From Paracoccaceae bacterium (lineage in GTDB: Bacteria; Pseudomonadota; Alphaproteobacteria; Rhodobacterales; Rhodobacteraceae), in contig JACKKJ010000001.1 of assembly GCA_024236495.1 (NCBI GenBank), positions 868,001 to 932,000 on the forward strand: a stretch of 64,000 nt of DNA, written 5' to 3'. The notes below the pieces were generated by a model. That model had not been told where the DNA came from. It searched no databases and saw only the letters and a list, made by a program, of their open reading frames with translations. Made by a program: the position numbers and the translations under genes. This document shows, piece by piece, positions 1 through 10,100 of the stretch. The number at the start of each line of letters is the position of its first letter. Position 1 is the stretch's first letter.

Positions 1-868
1 GCCGGATGCTTTCCATCAGGCCGGGCGGTTCGGACCCATATAGAACCGCGTGGTGCGTCAACGCCACCACAAAGCTGCCGAGATCGCCGACATGGATCGG
101 ATCGATGTCGCCGCCATCCGTGCGCGCGAAGAAATCCTCGCGACTCTGAATTCCCGGAACCCGCCCCGCCTCGGCCTCGCGGGTGATATGCGCAAGAACC
201 TGACCCGCGGGAATCAGGTAGACAGGCGCGCCATCAGGCCAGGCCGCCGCGCCACGCAGCATCTGCCCGATCCAGTAGGGTTCAACATCCCGGTCCAGCC
301 GCTCCAGCCATCCATCGGAATCGTTGAGCCAGTGCCAGCTTTCGTACAGATAGACCCGTACGGCGGGGTTCCCCCGGCGGGCGAGCGCCGCCCAGCGCGC
401 CAGGTAGGCCGGGCCCGCCTCATCCCGGATCGAGTTGATGATGTCGACGCGCTCGGTGACGATGACGGCGTCATAGTCGTCACTCGCCAGCGCTTCTTTG
501 GCAGGACGAAACCGATCATGGGCGTTGTCCTCGGCGTAGCCTTCGATGGGGATGTGATCTTCCCAATGTGCGCGCAGGGTTGTTCCGCGTCCGATCTGGC
601 TTTCATAGCGGTGGCCCGGACCGGCGAGCTGGGCAAGCATCGCGGGCATGTCGTGACCTACAAGGCTGTGACCCAGGTGAAAGATCCGCAGCGGCCCGCC
701 GGGCTGCGTCAGCGGGCGGTCGTAGATCTTGCGAAACTCCTCCCACGCGACCGGGCGCCGCGCCACTGGCATCGTAGGGTCCCGTCGCGAACGGCGCCAT
801 GCGATGCCAGCCGCAGCCACTGCACCCATCGCAGCAAGCCCGGACAAGATCAGTGAACGCCGCATCAT
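1..868 (-). CDS. SGNH/GDSL-type hydrolase-like membrane-anchored protein, partial
   Basis: The frame is open from ATG-ATG at 868/865 to the window edge, so about 289 residues are visible and the C-terminus is missing. Residues 4-22 are a hydrophobic signal anchor followed by Arg-rich residues, so the body is probably periplasmic. GHSLVG (66-71, Ser68) has the position and look of an SGNH block I nucleophile, and a DPIH motif near residue 265 fits the block V Asp-His pair. Members of this clan act as esterases, lipases or sugar O-acetyl hydrolases; the substrate is unknown. It lies 10 bp after the PPTase stop and is probably the last or next-to-last gene of the PKS/NRPS operon, so a role in modifying that product or the nearby polysaccharide is inferred. 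Confidence 0.7.
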   Translation of the reverse strand, partial: MMRRSLILSGLAAMGAVAAAGIAWRRSRRDPTMPVARRPVAWEEFRKIYDRPLTQPGGPLRIFHLGHSLVGHDMPAMLAQLAGPGHRYESQIGRGTTLRAHWEDHIPIEGYAEDNAHDRFRPAKEALASDDYDAVIVTERVDIINSIRDEAGPAYLARWAALARRGNPAVRVYLYESWHWLNDSDGWLERLDRDVEPYWIGQMLRGAAAWPDGAPVYLIPAGQVLAHITREAEAGRVPGIQSREDFFARTDGGDIDPIHVGDLGSFVVALTHHAVLYGSEPPGLMESIR

Positions 869-878
869 CGCCAGCCCC

Positions 879-1556
879 CTATGCCCGCGCAGGTAGGCAG
901 AATGCCGCGACAATGTGCCCCCCGCAGCGCGTGAACCGACCCTCCAGGCTCGCGCCGGCGTCCCAAGGTCCGGTCTGTCGGGTGCAGATCGCCTTGACTG
1001 CCCCCTCCGGGCTGACCGAAATGGAAAGCCCGTCGAAATCCAGAAGTTCGCCCGTCAGGGCGAATTGGCATTTATATGCTGCCTCTTTCGCCACGAAAAA
1101 CAACCTGGCTGCGCGCGCCGGATCGGATTCGGCGGCGCAAAGGTCCTTTTCCTCTGGGCGAAGGACAAGTTCAGCCAGATCCTCTGCCAGAGGTTCGTCA
1201 GGCTCGGCGTCGATTCCGATCGCCGCCAACCGGGCAGAGGGCGCGACCGCCGCAAGCGCAAGAGCATCGGTATGGGTGATTGATCCCGAAATCGCTTCGG
1301 GCCAGTCAGGTGAGCGGTCCACGCGCATGGGTATCGCTGCAAGGGGCAGGCCAAGTGAAGCCATAGCCAGACGGGCCGCGGCGCGTCCGGCCGTGAATTC
1401 GGCGCGCCGCGATGGCACCGCGTTTCGCATTGCCACGGCCTCGGCCGGCCACAGATCGCCGCCGCCCGCACCGACGGGAACCGCGGCCACTGCAACGGGG
1501 CACGGGAACAGCGCACGCAACCGCGCCGCGATATCGCCCGCCGCCGTCACCCTCAC
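879..1556 (-). CDS. 4'-phosphopantetheinyl transferase (Sfp/EntD type)
   Basis: This 225-residue protein should transfer phosphopantetheine from CoA to the carrier-protein serines of the adjacent PKS and NRPS. The visible motifs are an RRAEFTAGR block, GSITHTD, IGIDAEP (the Mg-binding Asp-x-Glu core) and FVAKEAAYK, which match the P1-P3 core of EntD/Sfp-like enzymes. Translation starts at GTG, whose first bases overlap the TGA of the NRPS gene (GTGA), so the two are translationally coupled. The position inside the operon says it is the dedicated activator of this assembly line rather than of fatty-acid ACP. Confidence 0.9.
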   Translation of the reverse strand: MRVTAAGDIAARLRALFPCPVAVAAVPVGAGGGDLWPAEAVAMRNAVPSRRAEFTAGRAAARLAMASLGLPLAAIPMRVDRSPDWPEAISGSITHTDALALAAVAPSARLAAIGIDAEPDEPLAEDLAELVLRPEEKDLCAAESDPARAARLFFVAKEAAYKCQFALTGELLDFDGLSISVSPEGAVKAICTRQTGPWDAGASLEGRFTRCGGHIVAAFCLPARA

Positions 1557-4500
1557 GCCCCGCGCGCGGCCCTGAGCGCGCGGCGCCGCGACATGGCGTC
1601 GGCGCGTGCACTGGCGCGTTCGTTGGTCGCCTCGGCAATGTGGATGCGGGGCCCGGGCGCCGGGCGTTCGTCCAGATGCCGCGCGAGCGCGGACAACGTC
1701 GGAAAGCGGAAGATGTCGGTGATCGACAGCTTCGTCGCGCCCAGGGCATCGCGAATTTCCCGGTGGGCCTGCACCGCCAGCAGCGAATGCCCGCCGAGCG
1801 CAAAGAAATTGTCCTCGGCCCCGACCTTGGGCAGGTTCAGGATACGCCGCCAGATCGCGGCAATCGTTTCCTCCGCCCCGGCAGAGGGCGCAACATAGGA
1901 CGCCGCTTCCTCGGGCGTCGCCTCGGTCGCCTCGGTCGGCGCGGGCAGCGCCTTGCGATCCACCTTTCCATTCGGCGTCAGCGGCATTTCCGCCAGCTTG
2001 ACGATCCGGGCGGGGACCATATGGGCCGGAAGATTCGCCTTCAGATGCCCCGCAAGGCCCTCCACGCTGAAGGCCGGACCGGTCGTGACATAGACCACCA
2101 GGCCGACATCGCCGGGAATGTCCTCGCGCGCGAGAACGACCGCCTGACGGACACCCGCCGCTGCCTCGGCCGCCGCCTCGATCTCGCCAAGTTCGATACG
2201 GTAGCCACGGATCTTGACCTGATGATCGAGCCGCCCGAGGAAATCGAACCGCCCGTCCGGGCGCTGCCGCACCAGATCGCCGGTCCGGTACATGCGCCCG
2301 CTGTGGAACGGATCGGGACGGAATCGTTCCTCTGTCAGGTCGTCGCGCTTCCAGTAGCCGCGCGCGACACCTGCGCCGCCGATCCAGAGTTCCCCCGCGA
2401 CGCCAAGCGGCACCGGCCCCTCGTCGTCATCAAGAACGTAGAGCCGGGTATTGGCGATCGGCCCGCCGACGGGGGACACCGCAGCGCCGGCCTCGGCCTG
2501 CGCGACCGCTGACCAGATCGTCGTCTCGGTCGGGCCATACATGTTGAGGATCCGTGCCCCGGGACAGGCCTCGGCCAGTTCCGCCGCCAGCGCGCCGGGC
2601 AGAGCCTCACCCCCGATCATCAGATCGCGGACGTGACGCAGCGCGGCACGCGATTCCGGGTTCGTCACCAGCATCCGCGCCATCGAGGGCGTGCATTGCA
2701 GATGCGTCACGCCGTGGCGCGCGATCTGCGCCGCGATCGAGAAGTCTTCCTCGACCGTCTCGACAGGCTCGTTCGTGCGACGCAGAACCTCGGCCAGCGG
2801 CACCAGCCCCTCAAGAACAGTCGGAACCGGGATGCCGTAGTCGATCAGGCAGGCGACTTCGCCCACACCGATCCGCTTCAGGTCTTCGACCCGCGCCACG
2901 CAATCCTCGACCGTGCCGAACAGGCCGGAATCCTCGAAATATCGCTGGAAAGCAAAATCCAGAACGCCTTCGAGTTCCTCTTCGGTCAGCGACCTCAGGT
3001 CGATGTCCATCGGGTTTGTCACGCCCTGCGGTTTCTTGAACGCCGGGAACGCCCAGGCATATTGCTTGATCAGCCCGGCGGCAGACCGCAAATAGTCCTT
3101 CATCGGCTCGCGCGCGGTTTCGCGCGCGGCGTCGCGATCAGACGCCACATAGGTGTGCAGCATCAGCGTCACCGTGTGGTCGTCCGGGTCGTGGCCGGCC
3201 TCGCGCAGGGCCTGATGATAAAGCTTGATCTTGCCTGCGACCTCGTCGACCGACTGGCCCAAGAGATGCGTCAGCACGTTCGCGCCCGCCGCCCCGGCCT
3301 CGCGCCAGGTTTCCGGGTTGCCGGCCGTCGTGACCCAGATCGGCACCTCGGCCGAGACCGGCCGGGGTTGCGTGACGACCGCGAAGGGTTTGCCGGACGC
3401 GGTCGGAAATTCCACTGCCTCGCCGCGCCACAGCCTTCGGACCTTGTCGATCGCGTCGAACATCGCGGGCTTGTTTGCGGGCGGCGTGTTTTCCGGCCGC
3501 AGCACGAAATCGTCGGGCTGCCAGCCCGAGGCGATCGCAAGGCCCGCGCGCCCGTTGGTCAGGTTGTCGATCACTGCCCATTCCTCGGCGATGCGGGCAG
3601 GATGATGAAGCGGCGCGACGCAAGACCCGGCCCGGACCGAAATGTTGCGCGTGACGGCGGCGACGGCAGCACCGGTCACCGAGGGGTTGGGATAGGGCCC
3701 GCCGAAGGCATGGAAATGCCGTTCTGGCGTCCAGACGGCGCAGAACCCGTTCGCGTCGGCGAACTTCGCCCCTTCCAGAAGCAGGTCGTACTTGGCCGGC
3801 CCCGCCCCGTCGTCATTGCCCCAGTAGTAAAGGCTGAATGCCATCCCCCGGCCCGGCATGGGCGCGCCGCCACCCGAAACCAGCGCGCGATCCGCATCAC
3901 CCATGACGACCACGCGGAACCCCCGCGCGAGCGTCCAGAAAAGCTCAAGAACCGAGATGTCGAAGGAAAGCGACGTGACGGCAAGCCAGGTTCCGGGCGG
4001 GTCGTGGCGGATGTGGGCGTCCATGCCGACAAAGAAGTTCTGGACGTTGCGATGTTCGATCATCACGCCCTTTGGCCTGCCGGTCGAACCGGAGGTGTAG
4101 ATCATGTAGGCCAGGTCATCGCCCGTAACGCCGCTGTCGGGATCGCTTGCGGGCGCGCGCGCGATGCGCGGGTCGTCGTCCAGCATCAGAAGCGCCGCGT
4201 CGCCTTGCGGCAGCGTTCCGGCAAGCGCCGCTTCGGTCACGATCACCGGACAACCCGAATCCTCGACATAAAGCGCGATACGGTCGGCCGGGTATGCGGG
4301 GTCAAGCGGCACATAGGCGCCCCCCGCCTTCTGGATTGCCAGCGCCCCGACAAGCAGAAGCGGCGAGCGGCGGGTGCAAAGGCCGACCAGTGTCCCGGGC
4401 CCGACGCCCATTGCGGACAGCACATGGGCGACCCGGTTGGCGCGGCTGTTCAACTCGGCATAGGTCAGGCTGTCGTTTTCATGGATCAGCGCCACCGCAT

Positions 4501-6151
4501 CCGGCGTCTTGCGCACCTGCGCCTCGAAAGCCTGATGCGTGCAAAGGGCGTCGTCGAAATCCGCCTCGGTGCGGTTCCAGTCCCCCAAAAGCAGCTTGCG
4601 TTCGCTTTCCGGCATCTGCGGCAGGGCCGAAAGCAGCATGTCGGCATGGGCGGAACCGACCACATCGGCTAGATGGGCAATACGATCGGCCAGATGCCGT
4701 GCCAGGGCGGGCGAAAGGCGCGCCGCATCGAAGTGCAGGCCAGCGCCTTCGGCCGAAAGCGCCAGCGTCAGGACGCAGTCCGCGACGGGCGCATCCTCGC
4801 CAAGGTTCAGCGCGATGGCGGGGTGGGGGATCTTGCCGAGCTGCGGATCGCGCAAACCAAGATCGGCGGCGAAGGAAGGGCTGTGCATCGCCTGCGCAAG
4901 ATCGGACTGGAAGGCCTGCAGGAACGCGCCCACCGTCGTCTCCGCCCCGGCGCGAAGCGGAACCCAGCCGGACAGGTAGCCATCCGCCCTTGGCGCCCCG
5001 GCGTGGTGCAACGCCAGATCGACCGGCTCGCCACCGCCCTGCATCCGCGCGAAAAGCGCAAGCGCCACCGCGCCGCGCGCCAGGTCGCCGTCGGCGATGT
5101 CGCAGGCGGTCCGCTGCCAGTCATGCGCAGCGGTGGCGGGCGCGGCAAGCGGCAGGTCCGACGGGCGGAGCGACCGAAGCCGGTCGCGCCAGCGCGCTTC
5201 GCCGCGCACGACGCTGGCCATCGCCTTGGTCAGTTCCTCCGCTTCGGCCGCATCCAGGGGATCGAGGGCGGACCCGACAAGCCCAAGCGAAACGGGGCAG
5301 ACCGCACGCCCGTCCATGTCCCTGAGCGCGCGCAGGATCACCGCGCCCTCGGCGCAGGCGACGGTCAGACCGGCTTCGTCCGCGGCAAGCACCGTTCCAG
5401 CCGCACCTTCGCCCGGCGCGGGTTCGGCGCCGCCAACCGCAAGGACCGCTCCGCCCGCGGCGATCTTCGGCACCGCAAGCGGATTCCAGTAGCCACCGTG
5501 GTCAAGGGCCCGCACACACCGCGCGACATCCGCGCCGCTTTGCGAAAAGTCGATGCGCGCGGCAGCGGCCGGGCGGTCGTCGCGGCCATGCCATGTCCGT
5601 CGCGACAGATCCTGCTCTCTCGGTTCAAGGGTGCCGGCCGAAATCGCTGCGACGAGTTCGCCAAAGCTGTCGATTGCCGCTTCGAAACACCTGGTGTTCA
5701 GCGTCAGCGCCGTATCTGCGTCCGCAATCTCGAAGTCCCGCGAGGCGAGGATCGCGCCTTCGTCGATGCCGCCCTCGATCCGGTGCCAGGCGATGCCATG
5801 CCGCGTCTCGCCCTCCAGAAGGGCCCAGACCGGGGCGTTCAGCCCGGCGTGGCGCGGCAGCGGTCCATCGTGGAAGTTGACCGCCCCCTCGCGCGCCGCC
5901 GAAAGCACGGCTTCGGGCAGCACGGCAAGGTTCGCGACCGAAAAGAGCCAGTCATAGACAGGAAGCGCGCCCGAACGCGCAAGACCGGCCAGCGCATCCT
6001 CCACCCTCAGGCCGCGCCCTTCGGCCCAGCGCGCCACATCCGGGTTGCGCGTCACGACGGCGGTGATCGAATGGCCCGCGTCAAGCCACAGCCCGGCGCA
6101 CTGGATGGTCAGGGATTCGCCGCCGACGAACAGGGCCGATTGATCTGTCAT
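1553..6151 (-). CDS. NRPS-like protein: formyltransferase - C remnant - A (split by luciferase-like monooxygenase) - PCP
   Basis: The protein has 1532 residues, starting at the ATG (6151) that overlaps the upstream TGA; a longer frame to 6211 has no support. Residues 1-290 are a formyltransferase with Asn92, His94 and Asp130, the same N-x-H and +36 Asp spacing as methionyl-tRNA formyltransferase. Residues 335-520 resemble the second half of a condensation domain but lack HHxxxDG. The adenylation domain runs about 540-1405: YTSGSTGRPKG at 685-695, the A4 Phe-Asp at 730-731, NMYGPTET at 1203-1210 and NGKVDRK at 1394-1400. A luciferase-like monooxygenase of the MupA/Atu3671 family fills 765-1120, between A4 and A5. 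A carrier domain carries LGGHSL (Ser1456). There is no thioesterase, so it probably loads an N-formylated and perhaps oxidised amino acid onto the PKS. Confidence 0.92.
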   Translation of the reverse strand: MTDQSALFVGGESLTIQCAGLWLDAGHSITAVVTRNPDVARWAEGRGLRVEDALAGLARSGALPVYDWLFSVANLAVLPEAVLSAAREGAVNFHDGPLPRHAGLNAPVWALLEGETRHGIAWHRIEGGIDEGAILASRDFEIADADTALTLNTRCFEAAIDSFGELVAAISAGTLEPREQDLSRRTWHGRDDRPAAAARIDFSQSGADVARCVRALDHGGYWNPLAVPKIAAGGAVLAVGGAEPAPGEGAAGTVLAADEAGLTVACAEGAVILRALRDMDGRAVCPVSLGLVGSALDPLDAAEAEELTKAMASVVRGEARWRDRLRSLRPSDLPLAAPATAAHDWQRTACDIADGDLARGAVALALFARMQGGGEPVDLALHHAGAPRADGYLSGWVPLRAGAETTVGAFLQAFQSDLAQAMHSPSFAADLGLRDPQLGKIPHPAIALNLGEDAPVADCVLTLALSAEGAGLHFDAARLSPALARHLADRIAHLADVVGSAHADMLLSALPQMPESERKLLLGDWNRTEADFDDALCTHQAFEAQVRKTPDAVALIHENDSLTYAELNSRANRVAHVLSAMGVGPGTLVGLCTRRSPLLLVGALAIQKAGGAYVPLDPAYPADRIALYVEDSGCPVIVTEAALAGTLPQGDAALLMLDDDPRIARAPASDPDSGVTGDDLAYMIYTSGSTGRPKGVMIEHRNVQNFFVGMDAHIRHDPPGTWLAVTSLSFDISVLELFWTLARGFRVVVMGDADRALVSGGGAPMPGRGMAFSLYYWGNDDGAGPAKYDLLLEGAKFADANGFCAVWTPERHFHAFGGPYPNPSVTGAAVAAVTRNISVRAGSCVAPLHHPARIAEEWAVIDNLTNGRAGLAIASGWQPDDFVLRPENTPPANKPAMFDAIDKVRRLWRGEAVEFPTASGKPFAVVTQPRPVSAEVPIWVTTAGNPETWREAGAAGANVLTHLLGQSVDEVAGKIKLYHQALREAGHDPDDHTVTLMLHTYVASDRDAARETAREPMKDYLRSAAGLIKQYAWAFPAFKKPQGVTNPMDIDLRSLTEEELEGVLDFAFQRYFEDSGLFGTVEDCVARVEDLKRIGVGEVACLIDYGIPVPTVLEGLVPLAEVLRRTNEPVETVEEDFSIAAQIARHGVTHLQCTPSMARMLVTNPESRAALRHVRDLMIGGEALPGALAAELAEACPGARILNMYGPTETTIWSAVAQAEAGAAVSPVGGPIANTRLYVLDDDEGPVPLGVAGELWIGGAGVARGYWKRDDLTEERFRPDPFHSGRMYRTGDLVRQRPDGRFDFLGRLDHQVKIRGYRIELGEIEAAAEAAAGVRQAVVLAREDIPGDVGLVVYVTTGPAFSVEGLAGHLKANLPAHMVPARIVKLAEMPLTPNGKVDRKALPAPTEATEATPEEAASYVAPSAGAEETIAAIWRRILNLPKVGAEDNFFALGGHSLLAVQAHREIRDALGATKLSITDIFRFPTLSALARHLDERPAPGPRIHIAEATNERASARADAMSRRRALRAARGA

Positions 6152-7143
6152 GGCTCGCTCCGTGCCGGGGCGGCGGTCGCGGTACCCTTTTCGGGGACGA
6201 CGGATCGCCAACCGGTCCTAAGGCTGTGCGCAATCAGGTCGCGCAGGAAATGCGGCGGGTTCTGCTGCGAGCGCCCGCCAAGCAGACGGCGCAGCCCAAG
6301 AACCAGGCAGCCCGCCGCGCGCGCGCCTGTCGCGGCCAACGCATAAGACCGCCCATAGTTCTTCGCAAAGTACCGCCAGCGACTGTCGAACCAGTATCCG
6401 GGCAGGCGTCGCAAGGTCGAAACGCCCGTCGAAACCGAACCTATATGCGTGACCTCGCTGTTGCGGACATGGTCTGTCGCGTAGCCCGCGCGGGCAGCGC
6501 GCAGACACAGATCGGTCTCCTCGAAATAAAGAAAATACGCTTCATCGAAAAGTCCGATACGATCCAGAACGCTTTGCCGCAGCATCAGCGAGGCACCTGT
6601 CACCCAGTCTACCCGGGTTGTTTCCGAGGGCGTCGGAAGCGGCACGATCCAGCGCGACAGCACTCGGGAAATCGGGCCGGTCTTGGCGGCGTCCTCGAAC
6701 TCGGAACCCATGCTGAAGAACCTGAAGGCTGAGGCATCGGCATCGCCGCCCGGCCCGTGCACGAAACTTCCCGCGATAGCGGTCTCCGGATGCTGCTCCA
6801 TATGGTCGAGAAGCGCACGGATCGCGCCCGGCGCGGGAAATGCGTCGGGGTTGAGCACATAGACGAAATCCGGGCGCCCGCCCCCCGGCAGCCCCGCGCG
6901 GATCGCGACGTTGTTTCCCGCGCCATAACCGCCATTGCAGCCCGACTGGATGACCCGAACCCGGTCCCAGCCATGCCGCAAGACCCCTTCGCGCAACACC
7001 GCCTCGGAGCCGTCGGCGGACGCGTTGTCGACGATGGTGATCGCGCCGTCGATCCCCTCAAGCGCGGCCAGGGCCGCCTCGGCGGCTGAAAGCGCCATTT
7101 CGGCGGTGCGCCAGTTGACGATGCTGACAAGGACACTGGTCAT
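6148..7143 (-). CDS. Glycosyltransferase family 2 (rhamnosyltransferase-like)
   Basis: The 331-residue protein is a GT-A fold transferase with the signatures of rhamnosyltransferase-like GT2 enzymes: VDNASADGS, LNPDAFP (metal-binding region) and GLFDEAYFLYFEETDLCLR. It lies between the PKS and NRPS genes and overlaps the NRPS start (ATGA), so it is part of that operon. The ATG at 7143 was chosen because GGAG stands 6 nt upstream; a GTG at 7146 directly follows the PKS stop and is possible. It may glycosylate the PKS/NRPS product, or it may serve the neighbouring polysaccharide locus; the sequence alone does not decide. Confidence 0.88.
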   Translation of the reverse strand: MTSVLVSIVNWRTAEMALSAAEAALAALEGIDGAITIVDNASADGSEAVLREGVLRHGWDRVRVIQSGCNGGYGAGNNVAIRAGLPGGGRPDFVYVLNPDAFPAPGAIRALLDHMEQHPETAIAGSFVHGPGGDADASAFRFFSMGSEFEDAAKTGPISRVLSRWIVPLPTPSETTRVDWVTGASLMLRQSVLDRIGLFDEAYFLYFEETDLCLRAARAGYATDHVRNSEVTHIGSVSTGVSTLRRLPGYWFDSRWRYFAKNYGRSYALAATGARAAGCLVLGLRRLLGGRSQQNPPHFLRDLIAHSLRTGWRSVVPEKGTATAAPARSEP

Positions 7144-7146
7144 CAC

Positions 7147-10100
7147 TCACTCCGCCGCTTCGCGCATTGGCACCGTGGACCGTTCAGCACGATCAAGCAC
7201 CTGACGCAACTTCTGTACAAGGACACGCACATTGGGCTCCAGGACCATGGTGTCGTGGTCGCCCGGCACCTCGATCACCTCGATCCCCGGGGCGAATTCA
7301 CCCAGGCCGTTGTCGATCGCCGCATAGCCCCGATCGCGGTCGACCCAGCGCCCGCCACCGACCTTCCAGTACAAGTCGGGTGGCGGCCGCAGCAGAACGG
7401 TTGCCCCGTCCCGATGCGACAGCTGCAGCTTCACAACCGCACGCAGGAACGCCTTTTCCACCTCGGTCAGCAGCGCCTCGCGCCCGCCACCCGGCCCCTC
7501 TGCGGCCTCGGCGCGCAGTTCTTGCTTCCAGGCGGCACGTTCACGATACCAGTCAAGGAGATAGGCCGGACCACGGGCGCGGAACTGGTTCAGCTTGATG
7601 CGCAGCCTGTCCGCAAGGCTCAGATCCGGCCGCAAGGGAAGCGGCGTGTCCAGAAGCACCAGTAGCGAGACTTCCTCGCCCTCGGCTTCCAGCTGACGAG
7701 CAATTTCCCAGGCGGTCAGCCCGCCGCCGGAATAGCCGCCAAGAACATAGGGGCCATGCGGCTGAACCTGCCGCAACTCGGCGATGCAGTCCCGCGCCGC
7801 GTCGACAAGCGATTCATGCGGGGCATCCTCATCGTAAAGCCCGCGCGCCTGCAGGCCGTACCACGGCCGGTCGTCGCCCAGCATCTTCGCAAGAAGCCTG
7901 AGGTTCAGGATGTTGCCCGACATGCCCGCGACCATGAAGAACGGCGTCTTGGCCTTGCCGTCCCGCTTGTTCATCGCCACCAGATGCGTATAGCGCCGTT
8001 GCGGGGCCGTCGCCGCCGGCGCGGTTCCGGCCGCACTTTCCTGCGGACCCACGCGCGACTCGATCAGCGCCGCGCAATCGGCGATCGTCGGCGCCTCGAA
8101 AAGAACCGAAATCGGGAACTCGACCGCGTAGGTCTTGCGGATCATCGCGAACAGGCGGACCGCGATCAGCGAATGACCGCCCAGATCGAAGAAGCTGTCC
8201 TCCACCCCGACCTGCGCGACGCCCAGCAGATCCTGCCAGAAACCGACAAGCGTCCGCTCGATCTCGTTGCGCGGCTCGACATAGGCGTTGTCCAGCGCCG
8301 GACGCTCGAACCCCTGGCCCCCGCCGGTTTCGGCGGGGCGCATCGCGTCGGCCTGCGCCACAAGCGCGGGCAATGCCATCGAGGATACGACGACCTGCGG
8401 CAGGTTCAACGCCAGTGCCCGGCCGAATGCGACCGCGCCATCCCTTGCCGGGATGCCCTGCGTCAGGTTGTGGCGCAGCCGTTCCTCGGCGGCCGAAATC
8501 GGGCGATGGACGTCGGCCGCCGCATCCGCGTATTCCAGGTCGCGTGCCGCCGAGCCGCCGGCAAGATTGAGCGCCCCGTCAATCCGGTGGATCGTGAAGC
8601 CCGAAATCTCGATACAGACGGCGCCCGATGGATCCATGATCGTCACGTCGAAGCGGGCGAAAGGCGCGTCGGCGCGGTTGTCGTCGGCGTTGCGGACCCA
8701 GCTTACGATTTCGGCAGGAAGCGGCCGGAACACCCGGACCGAGGCATAGGACACTGGCACCCAAAGATGCGTGGGCTCATAGCCCGCGATCAGATCCATC
8801 GCCCAGCCGGTCGCCAGATCCATCAGCGCCGGGTGGATCAGGAAACCGTCCTCCAGGTCATCGCGGAACGGCTGCGGCAAGGACAGATGGGCCAGCCCTT
8901 CGCCCTTGCCATAGGCGCGACGGCCCAGCACGCGCCAGCGCGGGCCGAAAGCCAGATGGTCTTCCTGCGGGGTGCGCAGGCCCTGGCCGGTTTCGACCCT
9001 TGCCCTGCACCGGGACAGCAACCCAAGGACATCGACGCGCGGCGCGGGCGCATCGATCGGGGCGATCCGCGCCTCGGCGTTCAGACCGAGGGCCGGCCGG
9101 CCCTCGTGCACAAGCCCGCTGCGGACCTCGAACAGGTAGCCGTTTTCCGCGTGCCCCAGCCTGACCCGGACCGAGGCGCTGCCACCATCTGCCACCGCCA
9201 ACGGATGCAGGAAATAAAGATCGCGGATCTCGAAGGGACCGGGTTCGCCCTGGGCGCGCATCGCCTCTGCCGCCAGTTCCAGATACCCCGTCCCCGGAAG
9301 CAGCGCCTGCCCCGCGCCGGTACGGTGACCGTCGAGGAACCAGCGTTCGACCGGCCATTCGGCGCCAAAGACCCGGTTGCCCCCGCCATCGAAGGTTGCG
9401 GTGTCGAGCATCGGTTGGTCCACCGGCTCCTCCGGGGCGGATGCCGGACCGGCAAGCGCGGCGGCCGCCATCCCTACGTCGGACCAAATGCCCCAGTTGA
9501 TCGAAACCACGCGGGTCTTGCCGCCGGCGCGCGACCGCGCCCAGGCATTCAGGAATTCGTTCGCAGCGACATAGTCGACCTGCCCGGCGGGCGCGATCAC
9601 CGTCGAGGTCGAGGCGAAGACCACCATCAGCGCAAGGCTTCCGTCCGGGAAGACCCGGTCCAGAACCATCGTGCCGTGAAGCTTGGGCGCCAGAACGTCC
9701 TCGACGCTTTCGGCGGTCTTGGCGAGGATCGGCGCATCATCGACGGCGCCGGCGGCATGGATCACCACGTCGATCCTGCCGAAGCCTTCTTCCACCTTGC
9801 GCCGCGCGGCTTCCATGTCCTGAAGGTTGCAGACGTCGCCCACCACGACCATCGGGCTTGCGCCCAGTTCGCCCAGCCGACGCAGGGCGCGAATGCGCAC
9901 GGCGTCGCCGTCCTGTGGCGGGGCGGATCGCAGATAGCTGTCCCAGGCCTCTGGCGCGGGCAAGGGACGCCGCGACAAAAGCGCGATCCGCGCGCCGCGT
10001 TCTTCCACCAGCCGTTCGGCAAGCGTCAGTCCGATACCGCCGAACCCGCCGGTGATCAGGCAGACAGCGCCATCGGGAACCGGCGTTTCGGCCTCCGCAA

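Noticed and set aside
50..856. Plus-strand open frame of 268 codons
   Set aside because: The minus strand carries a coherent SGNH-like protein with a membrane anchor that runs off the edge; the plus frame is its shadow.
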